This document shows positions 1 to 6,440 of a stretch of 64,000 bases of DNA, in pieces. The notes under the pieces are model-generated. The model ran no database searches and was not told the origin of the DNA. It was given only the letters and a program-made list of their open reading frames with translations. Made by a program: the position numbers and the translations under genes. Each line of letters starts with the position of its first letter. Within the stretch, counting starts at the first letter, position 1. Source of the stretch: Clostridia bacterium (lineage in GTDB: Bacteria; Bacillota; Clostridia; Oscillospirales; Acutalibacteraceae); NCBI GenBank assembly GCA_017516445.1, contig JAFXCZ010000002.1, positions 1 through 64,000 on the forward strand, given 5' to 3'.

Positions 1-2
1 TG

Positions 3-623
3 GGTATATCAGCAAGTGCCGCAAATTTCAATTATATTATGACCTCTAGTGAAGAATGCAAAATGGGTGATACCGTTGATGTTGTTGTTTATTCTGGAAG
101 TGTAACCGAATACGCTTGTTTGGTACTCAGTCCCGAATTTAACCACGATGTAATGGAAATTGTTGATGTTGTTTCAAATATTGAAAGCGGAACATTCCTT
201 TACAACGAAGACCCTGACAATCCAAAATTCATTTGGTACGATACTCAAAACAATCAATTTGACAGGGACGAAGTTTTATTTACTATGACCTTCAAAGTGA
301 AAGAAAGAATATCAGTAGATACATACCCTATTTCACTTAAATATGAGGAGGGCAATATTTGCGACGAAAACGGAAATCTTGTAGAAGTGGAGGTGTCGGA
401 TGGTTTCATCCAGACCTTTTGCTACATCCGTGGAGACGTGGATGGTGATTTGTCTATTACTGGGGCTGACGTTGTTATGCTCGCTCGTTATTTGGTTGAT
501 TTGGAAACGGAAGTCGGAGAGGGAGCACACGTAAACATTGACGGAAGCATAGACGGTAGAGACTTGATTAAGTTAGCAAGATACTTAGTCGAACTTGATA
601 TAATTGAGGATATGTATCGTTAA
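3..623 (+). CDS. Dockerin protein with cohesin-like domain, 5' end outside window
   Basis: Partial gene: the reading frame is open to the left edge, so the visible ATG at 39 is internal or unproven and the true start lies upstream. The first ~120 visible residues look like a cohesin-type beta-sandwich (a strand with KMGDTVDVVVY, then alternating short beta segments). The C-terminus is a type I dockerin: two calcium-binding repeats, GDVDGDLSITGADVVMLARY and a second with NIDGSIDGRDLIKLARY. Such modules attach extracellular proteins to cohesin-bearing scaffolds or to each other. No catalytic domain is visible. The stop is followed by hairpins that could terminate transcription. The dockerin call is firm; the cohesin-like call is by overall pattern. 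Confidence 0.75.
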   Translation, partial: GISASAANFNYIMTSSEECKMGDTVDVVVYSGSVTEYACLVLSPEFNHDVMEIVDVVSNIESGTFLYNEDPDNPKFIWYDTQNNQFDRDEVLFTMTFKVKERISVDTYPISLKYEEGNICDENGNLVEVEVSDGFIQTFCYIRGDVDGDLSITGADVVMLARYLVDLETEVGEGAHVNIDGSIDGRDLIKLARYLVELDIIEDMYR

Positions 624-636
624 TTATATTTCTCTC

Positions 637-656
637 AACGGCGGTACGGCGGTAAC
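637..656 (+). repeat. Copy 1 of a ~20-bp motif near the integrase segment
   Basis: AACGGCGGTACGGCGGTAAC is an inverted copy of the motif found at 1364-1383 (15 of 17 core positions agree) and related to one at 1201-1220. Each copy holds two tandem ACGG half units. Possible binding sites for a recombination or regulatory protein; inference only. Confidence 0.45.
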
Positions 657-713
657 TTTTCAAAAAACATAATTTTTCTATAAACAAATAATCTCATACG
701 CTCAAAGGAGAAT

Positions 714-740
714 GTTGACTATGGCTTACGCCATAGCAAC
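714..740. repeat. Stem-loop
   Basis: Inverted repeat with stem CTATGGC/GCCATAG extended by GTTG/CAAC around one bulged base and a four-base loop TTAC. It sits just before a second hairpin in the space between the dockerin gene and the DUF6809 gene. Function unknown; it could be part of a tandem terminator. Confidence 0.5.
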
Positions 741-744
741 GAAA

Positions 745-793
745 GGGAGTATTTTGCATAGGCAAAGCCTAGCAAAATGCTCCCACATTTTTT
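745..793 (+). terminator. Probable intrinsic terminator of the dockerin gene
   Basis: Stem of about 18 pairs (GGGAGTATTTTGC with GCAAAATGCTCCC, extended by TAGGC/GCCTA) with a short loop, followed by ACATTTTTTG. The T-run lies on the + strand side, so it best serves the dockerin gene, about 120 bases upstream. Convergent genes meet here, so it may also stop the DUF6809 transcript. Confidence 0.55.
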
Positions 794-802
794 GTGTATA
801 AT

Positions 803-1081
803 TTACTCTGTATCATAATTAACGTTACCTACTTCTACCATAATTTTCATAGCAAGAGTAAAACCCTCTACAAAAGCATTAACCTCAGTAACCCCTAATA
901 GCTCACGGTTACAATCTTTATACTTTTCAAAGGTTTCTTTTTGTTTATCCGTCAGGGTGGATTCTAATTCTTCCTCATTCCTACTGGATAACCTTTCAAG
1001 GTTTCTCAATCTATCAATATTCCTAGCTGTTCTTTCATTAGGTTGAATATTCCCATAATATAAATTTTCAAGAGTAGTCAT
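803..1081 (-). CDS. DUF6809-like small protein of mobile elements
   Basis: 92 residues, acidic and helical. The opening LENLYYGNIQP, a central Glu/Lys-rich helix and a C-terminal FVEGFTLAMKIMVEV segment match the pattern I know for DUF6809, small proteins frequent in clostridial integrative elements and prophages. Their function is not established. A good ribosome site (AAAGGAAAGG) precedes the ATG. It is the distal small gene of the segment that carries the integrase, same strand, but separated from it by 300 bases rich in hairpins. Recognition is from memory of the family pattern, not from a search. Confidence 0.65.
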   Translation of the reverse strand: MTTLENLYYGNIQPNERTARNIDRLRNLERLSSRNEEELESTLTDKQKETFEKYKDCNRELLGVTEVNAFVEGFTLAMKIMVEVGNVNYDTE

Positions 1082-1200
1082 ATCTTATTACCTTTCCTTT
1101 CAAGAGTCTAATACTAGGGATAATTTTTCGGACGTTGCCGAAAAATCACCCCAACCGTTATACTCTTTCCCTATAAAAAATTGAATAAATTTCAAAAAGT

Positions 1201-1220
1201 ATCTCCGTATATCCGTTACA
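1201..1220 (-). repeat. Copy 2 of the ~20-bp motif
   Basis: On the minus strand reads TGTAACGGATATACGGAGAT, differing at three of 20 positions from the copy at 1364-1383. It lies between the DUF6809 gene and the hypothetical gene. Confidence 0.45.
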
Positions 1221-1238
1221 GTAAAATACTTATATTTT

Positions 1239-1263
1239 GGGGACGAGCGTAAGCGAAGTCCCC
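1239..1263. repeat. Hairpin with GAGCGTAAGCGA loop
   Basis: Stem GGGGAC/GTCCCC with a loop containing GAGCGTAAGCGAA. The loop resembles that of the next hairpin (GGAGCGTAGCGGA), so the two are probably the same kind of element with different stems. No convincing T-run follows on either strand. Confidence 0.5.
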
Positions 1264-1273
1264 TCAACCTTTT

Positions 1274-1321
1274 AATACATATACAGTTGACGGAGCGTAG
1301 CGGAGTCAACGTATATGTATT
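1274..1321. repeat. Long hairpin in mobile segment
   Basis: About 17-pair stem (AATACATATAC with GTATATGTATT, then GTTGAC with GTCAAC, one mismatch between) around the loop GGAGCGTAGCGGA. Together with the two motif copies this explains most of the 320-base gap between the flanking small genes; no gene is credible here. Confidence 0.55.
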
Positions 1322-1363
1322 AGATTATTCTTAGCGGTAAAAAATCTATAACTTTCAAGATTT

Positions 1364-1383
1364 TATCGCCGTATCGCCGTTAC
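1364..1383 (-). repeat. Copy 3 of the ~20-bp motif
   Basis: On the minus strand reads TGTAACGGCGATACGGCGAT, the best-formed copy, immediately downstream of the stop of the hypothetical gene that follows the integrase. Confidence 0.45.
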
Positions 1384-1400
1384 ACCTTATAGGCTGATAC

Positions 1401-1742
1401 TCAGTTATCAAAGCCTATTATCCATACCAGCCTACCGTTTATCAGCCTTAGGAGTGCTTTATAGTTCCACCCCTCAGGAATGCCTGACGGATAGAGAAAA
1501 CGCAAAACGGTGTCAAATTTCCGCTTTTCTAGGCATAGAACCGTTTTCCACCCGATACGCTTAGAAATACATAAATTACCGTCTATTTCCCTCAGTAGAC
1601 CATAAACACGTTTACTATCGGGGAACTGAGGGGATAGGCATTGCCGACAGCCTTGCCTAATTGCTTGTTCTCCACTCATAGCAATATATACGGCTACGGT
1701 GTAGCCTATATCGGGAGAATCCTTGTTTTTATACTCTTTCAC
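1401..1742 (-). CDS. Hypothetical protein coupled to the integrase
   Basis: 113 residues, not recognised. I place the start at a GTG because GGGAGG lies eight bases upstream, just past the integrase stop codon; a TTG start 30 bases further upstream would overlap the integrase gene. The sequence is basic with one CRQC motif and several tryptophans (GWKTV, EGWNYKALL) and no membrane segment. Position directly after the integrase suggests a role in the same element, for example regulation or excision, but nothing in the sequence proves that. Confidence 0.5.
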   Translation of the reverse strand: MKEYKNKDSPDIGYTVAVYIAMSGEQAIRQGCRQCLSPQFPDSKRVYGLLREIDGNLCISKRIGWKTVLCLEKRKFDTVLRFLYPSGIPEGWNYKALLRLINGRLVWIIGFDN

Positions 1743-1755
1743 AGCTAAACCTCCC

Positions 1756-2709
1756 TCAGTTATTAAAGCCAACTTTAGCCTGATTTCTTACAGTTCCTAA
1801 GGTGTCGAGAGGGTTATAATCACTATAATCCTTAGACAAATCACTACTGAACATATTTACATACTCTTTTACCACAGTTAAATCACTATGACCGAGCAGT
1901 TTTTGAAGTCTAAAGATGTCCCCACCGTTGAGAATCCAACGTTTAGCGAATGTATGACGGTAAAGGTGGGCTGAGGTTTTGCTTACCCCTCTAGCCTTGT
2001 TATACTTAGCCAACATTTCCTGATAGGAACGGATTTCCCCTTGTCCTCCGTAGGAATTACAGAAAACATAATCGTCAAGCTCTCCCTTGCGGTAGGTAAG
2101 GTATTCTTTCAGTATTACCGCCAACGATGAAGCCATAGGGACGATTTGAGCCTTGCGGTTCTTCATTTTGTTAAGCTGGATAACGTTGTTGTCAAAATCC
2201 AAGTCCCTAATTTGAAGATTTAGGACGGTGGATATACGGTTGCCAGTAGCAAGTAAGTAATTGGAGAATACCCACGTTTTGTACTCGTTGAACTCACAGC
2301 GTTTAAGGTTAGGTTTTTTCAACAGCTTTTTCAGTTCTTCATCGGTATAGGTTTCCTTGATTTTCTTATCAGCCTTAGGCAGTTTGATTTTGTATTCGGG
2401 GGTAAAGCCGTTATTCATAAGGTAGTAGAAAAATGCTCTTATATCCCTTATGTAGGATTGGACGGTTATATCGTTGCACCCTCTCTTTTGTAGGTAGAGG
2501 ATAAAGCCGTCAATAACGTCTTGGTCAATCTCAGACGGTTTCAGTTCTTTGCCGTTAAGGTACTTTTGAAATACTGAGAATCTAACCTCGTAAATTTCAA
2601 GCGTTTTGTCGGATAGGTTTCTAGCTCTGCATTTTGCCATATAGTCGGCAAAGCATTCTTCCAATGTTACTGTTTCAGCGTCTAAGGGTTGCATTTTGAT
2701 TTTTGCCAT
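1756..2709 (-). CDS. Tyrosine-type site-specific integrase
   Basis: 317 residues. Residues ~15-105 form the SAM-like core-binding domain (a four-helix bundle pattern starting TLEECFADYMAKCRARNLSD). The catalytic domain follows: first Arg in ATGNRISTVLNL, Lys in KMKNRKAQIVP, the HLYRHTFAKRW box with His and Arg, His in LLGHSDLTVVKEY, and the nucleophile Tyr in that last motif. All six active-site residues are therefore present. The protein is about the size of chromosomal and phage-type integrases lacking a long N-terminal arm-binding domain. It starts 140 bases from the 3' end of tRNA-Leu(CAG), the usual arrangement for an element integrated at a tRNA gene. Confidence 0.9.
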   Translation of the reverse strand: MAKIKMQPLDAETVTLEECFADYMAKCRARNLSDKTLEIYEVRFSVFQKYLNGKELKPSEIDQDVIDGFILYLQKRGCNDITVQSYIRDIRAFFYYLMNNGFTPEYKIKLPKADKKIKETYTDEELKKLLKKPNLKRCEFNEYKTWVFSNYLLATGNRISTVLNLQIRDLDFDNNVIQLNKMKNRKAQIVPMASSLAVILKEYLTYRKGELDDYVFCNSYGGQGEIRSYQEMLAKYNKARGVSKTSAHLYRHTFAKRWILNGGDIFRLQKLLGHSDLTVVKEYVNMFSSDLSKDYSDYNPLDTLGTVRNQAKVGFNN

Positions 2710-2735
2710 AATAAATTACTTCCTTTCATAAAAAA

Positions 2736-2787
2736 ATTTCACTCGTCGGACTACCTCAAATGAGTTTTGAAATCCTACGAATGAAAT
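2736..2787. repeat. Inverted repeat between integrase and tRNA-Leu
   Basis: Fifteen-base arms ATTTCACTCGTCGGA and TCCTACGAATGAAAT (13 of 15 complementary) flank a centre that itself contains CTCA-AA-TGAG. The position, directly upstream of the integrase start codon, suits a site bound by the integrase or by a repressor of it. Function is inferred. Confidence 0.5.
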
Positions 2788-2810
2788 CTAAGCCTTTATT
2801 ATGAAAAAAG

Positions 2811-2846
2811 AAAAGACCTTGTAAACTGTAATAGCTTACAAGGTCG
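2811..2846 (-). terminator. Terminator of tRNA-Leu(CAG)
   Basis: On the minus strand GACCTTGTAA pairs with TTTACAAGGTC, followed by a TTTTCTTTTTT tract. It begins one base past the CCA end of the tRNA. Confidence 0.85.
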
Positions 2847-2847
2847 A

Positions 2848-2934
2848 TGGTGCAGGTAACAGGACTTGAACCTGCATGTCCTTGCGAACAATAGAACCTG
2901 AATCTATCGTGTCTGCCAATTCCACCATACCTGC
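2848..2934 (-). tRNA. tRNA-Leu (anticodon CAG)
   Basis: 87 bases including an encoded CCA. Acceptor stem GCAGGTA pairs with TACCTGC; the anticodon stem TAGA/TCTA encloses TTCAGGT, giving anticodon CAG; a class II variable arm (TTGTTCGCAAGGA region) and a T-arm with GGTTCAAGTCC are present. The gene has its own terminator downstream. The integrase gene lies beyond its 3' end, and truncated relatives lie beyond its 5' end. Confidence 0.95.
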
Positions 2935-3020
2935 ATATAGGTTTACCTTTTTTACTGACGGAGAGGTAACACCTCCGTAGTTGTACCTAAAACCCAGTAT
3001 TTTTCACTCTTAGAATGAAT

Positions 3021-3049
3021 ACCTGAATCTTACGTGCCAACCGCACACC
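3021..3049 (-). pseudogene. Probable tRNA-Leu 5' fragment, strongly decayed
   Basis: On the minus strand a stretch with TTGGCACGTAAGATTCAGGT resembles the D-arm to anticodon-loop part of a tRNA-Leu(CAG); similarity ends right after TTCAGGT. It is the weakest of three such fragments upstream of the intact gene. No 3' half follows. Confidence 0.45.
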
Positions 3050-3122
3050 GCTTTTCTGCTGAGAATGCCAGTCTTTTCGGGATATTTCGGCGGTTCGGGA
3101 ACTCGTCAAAAATGGTGTAAAA

Positions 3123-3161
3123 ACCTGAACCATACGCGTCTGCCAGTTCCGCCACAGGTGC
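3123..3161 (-). pseudogene. tRNA-Leu(CAG) 5' half, truncated in the anticodon loop
   Basis: Reads as a perfect-looking tRNA-Leu 5' half: acceptor strand GCACCTG, D-arm GGCGGAACTGGCAGAC, anticodon stem and loop ending TTCAGGT. The sequence after that (TTTTACACC) is unrelated to a tRNA. It is not a broken copy of the intact neighbour, whose acceptor stem is different, but a second tRNA-Leu species. It cannot make a tRNA. Confidence 0.75.
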
Positions 3162-3303
3162 ATATTAAATTGTCTAAAGCAGCCGCGTCGCGAAACTCTT
3201 GCGGTGCCCGAAATTTTTTATCGGCTTGGAGCGCCTAAAAATTTCGACCGCTACGCCATTTTATTTTCGCTTGAACGTCCACAGGACGCGCTCAAATAAA
3301 AAG
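3162..3303 (-). repeat. Structured insert next to tRNA-Leu fragments (element A)
   Basis: Between two tRNA-Leu 5' fragments. On the minus strand it holds a hairpin with GCGTCCTGTGGACG at its tip in an A/T-rich flank, then a second one with AAATTTTTAGGCGC near AAAAAATTTCGGGC, then a GC-rich tail ending GCGACGCGG. The GTCC-N-GTGGAC tip and GACGCG tail also occur in the hybrid element beside tRNA-Leu(GAG). No protein is credible. Confidence 0.5.
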
Positions 3304-3325
3304 CTGCCAGTTCCGCCACAGGTGC
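3304..3325 (-). pseudogene. tRNA-Leu 5' fragment (acceptor strand and D-arm)
   Basis: On the minus strand identical over 22 bases to the first 22 bases of the fragment at 3123-3161 (GCACCTGTGGCGGAACTGG and CAG), then continues into element A. This exact duplication shows that the fragment family arose by copying of one tRNA-Leu gene. Confidence 0.7.
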
Positions 3326-3414
3326 AAAAAAGAGTATGTATGGGAGAAAACTCCCATAGGTTTATTGCTTAAACATTATATATTAAATATTTATTATTGT
3401 CAAGTAAAGTGCAG

Positions 3415-3669
3415 TTAATTGTCCTGATTTTTTTTGCTTTCCCATTTTGCCGTTTTTGAGTGCTTGTTCTGGCGGTCGGTTTGTATAATCTTACTGTTAA
3501 AGCCTTGTGCTATTGCGGGATATTGGCTTTCGGTATCACAGGTGGGTTGAATTTCATAGGTGCCGTATTCATTTACTAAATCGAACACATTTTTGCTTTC
3601 CTCCTTGGGTTTTAGGGGTGAATTTGGTGTGCGGTCGGGTGTTTCGGGAAATTTCTTTTGATTTTCCAT
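3415..3669 (-). CDS. Small hypothetical protein, conserved-looking
   Basis: 84 residues starting MENQKKFPETPDRTP; the start is set by TAAGGAG seven bases upstream, and a longer frame upstream has no ribosome site. It is hydrophilic with Pro/Lys-rich ends and a central segment NVFDLVNEYGTYEIQPT. There is no signal peptide or membrane segment. I have an impression of similar short proteins in Ruminococcaceae but cannot name a family. It is divergent from serS, with which it shares an 80-base promoter region. Confidence 0.6.
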   Translation of the reverse strand: MENQKKFPETPDRTPNSPLKPKEESKNVFDLVNEYGTYEIQPTCDTESQYPAIAQGFNSKIIQTDRQNKHSKTAKWESKKNQDN

Positions 3670-3686
3670 AATTTTTCTCCTTAAAA

Positions 3687-3715
3687 TTGACATAACTTTT
3701 TATTTGTGATATACT
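3687..3715 (+). promoter_or_regulatory. Sigma-A-type promoter of serS
   Basis: TTGACA, 17-base spacer, TATACT. The implied leader is under 35 bases, too short for a T-box. Confidence 0.7.
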
Positions 3716-3750
3716 TTATGAGTAATATTTTGCCCTTTGGAGGAGAAAAA

Positions 3751-5046
3751 ATGCTTGATATTAAATTTATTTGTGAAAATCCGCAATTAGTAAAGGATAA
3801 CATTACAAAAAAATTCAAAGATTCAAAATTACCCTTGGTTGACGAGGTTATTGAGCTTTACAATAAGAAATGTGAGGCTAACAGCCGCGCTAATGAGCTT
3901 CGCGCTAACCGTAACAAAATTAGTAAGCAAATAGGTATTTTGATGGGTCAAGGTAAACGCGAAGAAGCTGAAGAGATGAAGAAGCTTGTAAGCCAGCAGG
4001 CTGAGGAATTAAAGGCTTTGGAGGAACAGGAGGATATATTAGGCAAGCAGGTTTTGGAGATTCAGATGAAGATACCAAACATTGTCGACGATAGTGTTCC
4101 TGTAGGCCGTGATGACAGTGAAAATGTTGAAGTAAAGCAGTACGGCGAGAAGACCAAACCTGATTTTGAAATACCGTATCACACCGATATTATGGCGGCA
4201 TTTGACGGCATTGATAAGGAAGCCGCAGGCAAGGTTGCAGGTGAGGGCTTTTATTACCTTATGGGTGATATTGCAAGACTTCATTCAGCAGTGCTTTCTT
4301 ACGCGCGTGACTTTATGATTGATAAGGGCTTTACCTATTGTATTCCGCCCTTTATGATTCGTAGCAATGTTGTGACAGGCGTTATGAGCTTTGAAGAAAT
4401 GGATGCTATGATGTATAAAATTGAGGGTGAGGACCTTTATTTGATAGGCACCTCTGAGCATTCGATGATTGGTAAATTTATTGATACTATCACCCCTGAA
4501 GAAAAGCTTCCTTTAACCCTTACAAGCTATTCTCCCTGCTTCCGTAAGGAAAAGGGCGCTCACGGTATTGAGGAGCGCGGTATTTACCGTATTCACCAGT
4601 TTGAAAAGCAGGAAATGATAGTTATTTGTAAGCCGGAAGAAAGTATGGATTGGTTTAACAAAATGTGGAGCTATTCGGTTGAGCTTTTCCAGAGCCTTGA
4701 TATTCCTGTACGCACTCTTGAATGCTGTACCGGTGACTTAGCAGACCTTAAGGTGAAGTCTTATGACGTTGAGGCTTGGAGCCCCAAGCAACAGAAATAT
4801 TTTGAGGTTTGCTCTTGCTCAAACTTGGGTGATGCACAGGCACGCCGTCTTGGTATTCGAGTTAAGGGCGAGGGTGGTAAAAAGTATTTAGCGCATACCC
4901 TTAACAATACCGTTGTAGCACCGCCGAGAATGCTTATAGCACTCCTTGAAAATAATCTCCAATTTGACGGTGAAAAGTACTCGGTTAAAATTCCTGAAGC
5001 ACTTAGACCTTATATGGGCGGCAAGGAAATCATTGAAAGTAAATAG
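3751..5046 (+). CDS. serS: Seryl-tRNA synthetase
   Basis: 431 residues, charging tRNA-Ser with serine in the cytoplasm. Start chosen at the ATG after GGAGGAG (MLDIKFICENP), the classic SerRS opening. Residues ~1-110 form the two-helix coiled-coil arm that grips the tRNA long variable arm. The class II core follows, with the serine site GTSEHSM, motif 2 FRKEKGAHGIEERGIYR and a motif 3 region HTLNNTVVAPPRMLIALLEN. Motif 3 differs from the usual NGSGLAxxR pattern of bacterial SerRS, so this is a variant form, though the arginine is kept. Single gene with its own promoter and terminator. Confidence 0.93.
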   Translation: MLDIKFICENPQLVKDNITKKFKDSKLPLVDEVIELYNKKCEANSRANELRANRNKISKQIGILMGQGKREEAEEMKKLVSQQAEELKALEEQEDILGKQVLEIQMKIPNIVDDSVPVGRDDSENVEVKQYGEKTKPDFEIPYHTDIMAAFDGIDKEAAGKVAGEGFYYLMGDIARLHSAVLSYARDFMIDKGFTYCIPPFMIRSNVVTGVMSFEEMDAMMYKIEGEDLYLIGTSEHSMIGKFIDTITPEEKLPLTLTSYSPCFRKEKGAHGIEERGIYRIHQFEKQEMIVICKPEESMDWFNKMWSYSVELFQSLDIPVRTLECCTGDLADLKVKSYDVEAWSPKQQKYFEVCSCSNLGDAQARRLGIRVKGEGGKKYLAHTLNNTVVAPPRMLIALLENNLQFDGEKYSVKIPEALRPYMGGKEIIESK

Positions 5047-5055
5047 TAGAAATTG

Positions 5056-5092
5056 AAAACGGCTTGGATTTAATCCAAGCCGTTTTTTTATA
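5056..5092 (+). terminator. Terminator of serS
   Basis: AACGGCTTGGAT pairs with ATCCAAGCCGTT, followed by TTTTTTT. The A-run on the other side makes it usable for the convergent transporter gene as well. Confidence 0.85.
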
Positions 5093-5109
5093 AAAAATGT
5101 TTTAAACTA

Positions 5110-6417
5110 TTAAAGCTTTTTCATCTTCATCTTACGAGCTAAAAGTGTTAATACAAGCAATACGATGTAGAGGCAACCGATGGTAACGAAGATTGCGCTC
5201 CAACCGAATTTCTGCTGAACAAAGCCGAATACAGAAGCCTGAATAGCGGCACCCATATATACAGCCCAGTCAAGAACACCAACAACTGTAGATGAAAGTG
5301 CGCGTCCGCCCATATCACCGGCAATTGCCCAGATAACACCTGTTACCATTGAGAATACGCCAACTACGAATAACATAATTGTTGCGGGCAGCTGTGTTTT
5401 AAAGAGCGGGAAGCAGATAAGACCTAAGAATGCAACGATTGATGCCAAGATAAGCATAGGCTCACGTTTGCCCTTGAAAATCTTATCGGTGATGAATGGG
5501 AATACGAACATAGCACAAGCCTGACCTAAGGGCAGAACTATATATGTGAACATATCGTTCTTAAGGGTAAGGCCTAAGGATTCGGTAAAGTAGGTAGGAA
5601 TCCAAGTGAGAAGACCGTAGCGTCCGATACCTGCAATAGCCGAAATCAAGCAGAAAATGAGAACCTTGGGTTCGCTGAAGAGAAGCTTATAGGGATAGAA
5701 GAAGCCTTTTTTAGCAATCTCAGCTTCCATAGCAGCGTCGCTGTTGTCAAGCTCTTTGTCTGCTTCTTCAAATGCGGGAAGACCAATGTCTTCGGGCTTT
5801 TCCTTAAAGAATGCGATGAATGCAATAAGGATGAGCACCATAGGGATAATCGGGAAACGGAAGCCTGCACGCCAGCCCCATTCGGGGTTAAGAATCAAGC
5901 ACCAGTTAACTGTTAAATAGGTAACTGCCTGTGCAACGCCTGAGAAAGCGGTTGCAAGACCTGAAGCGAAGCCGCGTTTTTCCTTGGGCCACCATTTGTT
6001 GATAACGCCAACGCCGTTTGACCAAACCATTGCTTGACAGAAGCCATTAAGACCCCAAAGAATAGCAATAACAACAAGATTGCTCATAAAAGAAATAGCA
6101 ACGTTGAGTATTGCAGAAGCAACTACGCCAAATATCATAAGTTTCTTGTAGCCGAAGTATGAGCCTAAGCGTCCGCTTACCAACTGACCGAATGCATAGC
6201 ACCAGAAAAGTGCTGAGGATACAACACCTATAGTGCCAAGGTCAGAAGCGAAGTATTCCTTCATAAGAGGCATTACAAGGTTGATGTTCTGGCGGCCGTT
6301 GTAGAAGAACAAATAAGTGAAGCCGAAGCTTAAAAGCATAAGCCAAGCATACTTTTTAAATTTTTTGAACTGCTCACTATTGTAGCCGTACATAAATTTT
6401 TCTTTTAATTCTGACAT
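5110..6417 (-). CDS. OPA-family (GlpT/UhpC-like) organophosphate transporter
   Basis: 435 residues with about 12 membrane segments, the two halves joined by an acidic cytoplasmic loop (ADKELDNSDAAMEAE). The organophosphate:phosphate antiporter signature around GRQNINLVMPLMKEYF in the first third, WSNGVGVINKWWPKEKRGFASG, and the WxxxxxxG pattern in the second half support the OPA subfamily of the major facilitator superfamily. Members exchange phosphate for glycerol-3-phosphate, hexose phosphates or phosphoglycerate. Here the gene follows a LicC-like nucleotidyltransferase by 23 bases on the same strand, so the substrate may be a phosphorylated precursor that the enzyme activates; that link is inference. 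Exact substrate unknown. Confidence 0.85.
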   Translation of the reverse strand: MSELKEKFMYGYNSEQFKKFKKYAWLMLLSFGFTYLFFYNGRQNINLVMPLMKEYFASDLGTIGVVSSALFWCYAFGQLVSGRLGSYFGYKKLMIFGVVASAILNVAISFMSNLVVIAILWGLNGFCQAMVWSNGVGVINKWWPKEKRGFASGLATAFSGVAQAVTYLTVNWCLILNPEWGWRAGFRFPIIPMVLILIAFIAFFKEKPEDIGLPAFEEADKELDNSDAAMEAEIAKKGFFYPYKLLFSEPKVLIFCLISAIAGIGRYGLLTWIPTYFTESLGLTLKNDMFTYIVLPLGQACAMFVFPFITDKIFKGKREPMLILASIVAFLGLICFPLFKTQLPATIMLFVVGVFSMVTGVIWAIAGDMGGRALSSTVVGVLDWAVYMGAAIQASVFGFVQQKFGWSAIFVTIGCLYIVLLVLTLLARKMKMKKL

Positions 6418-6440
6418 ATATTTTCTCCTAATAATATTAA

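Noticed and set aside
1100..1309. 69-residue minus-strand frame
   Set aside because: It runs through two hairpins and a copy of the 20-bp motif, has no clear ribosome site and no recognisable pattern; treated as non-coding.
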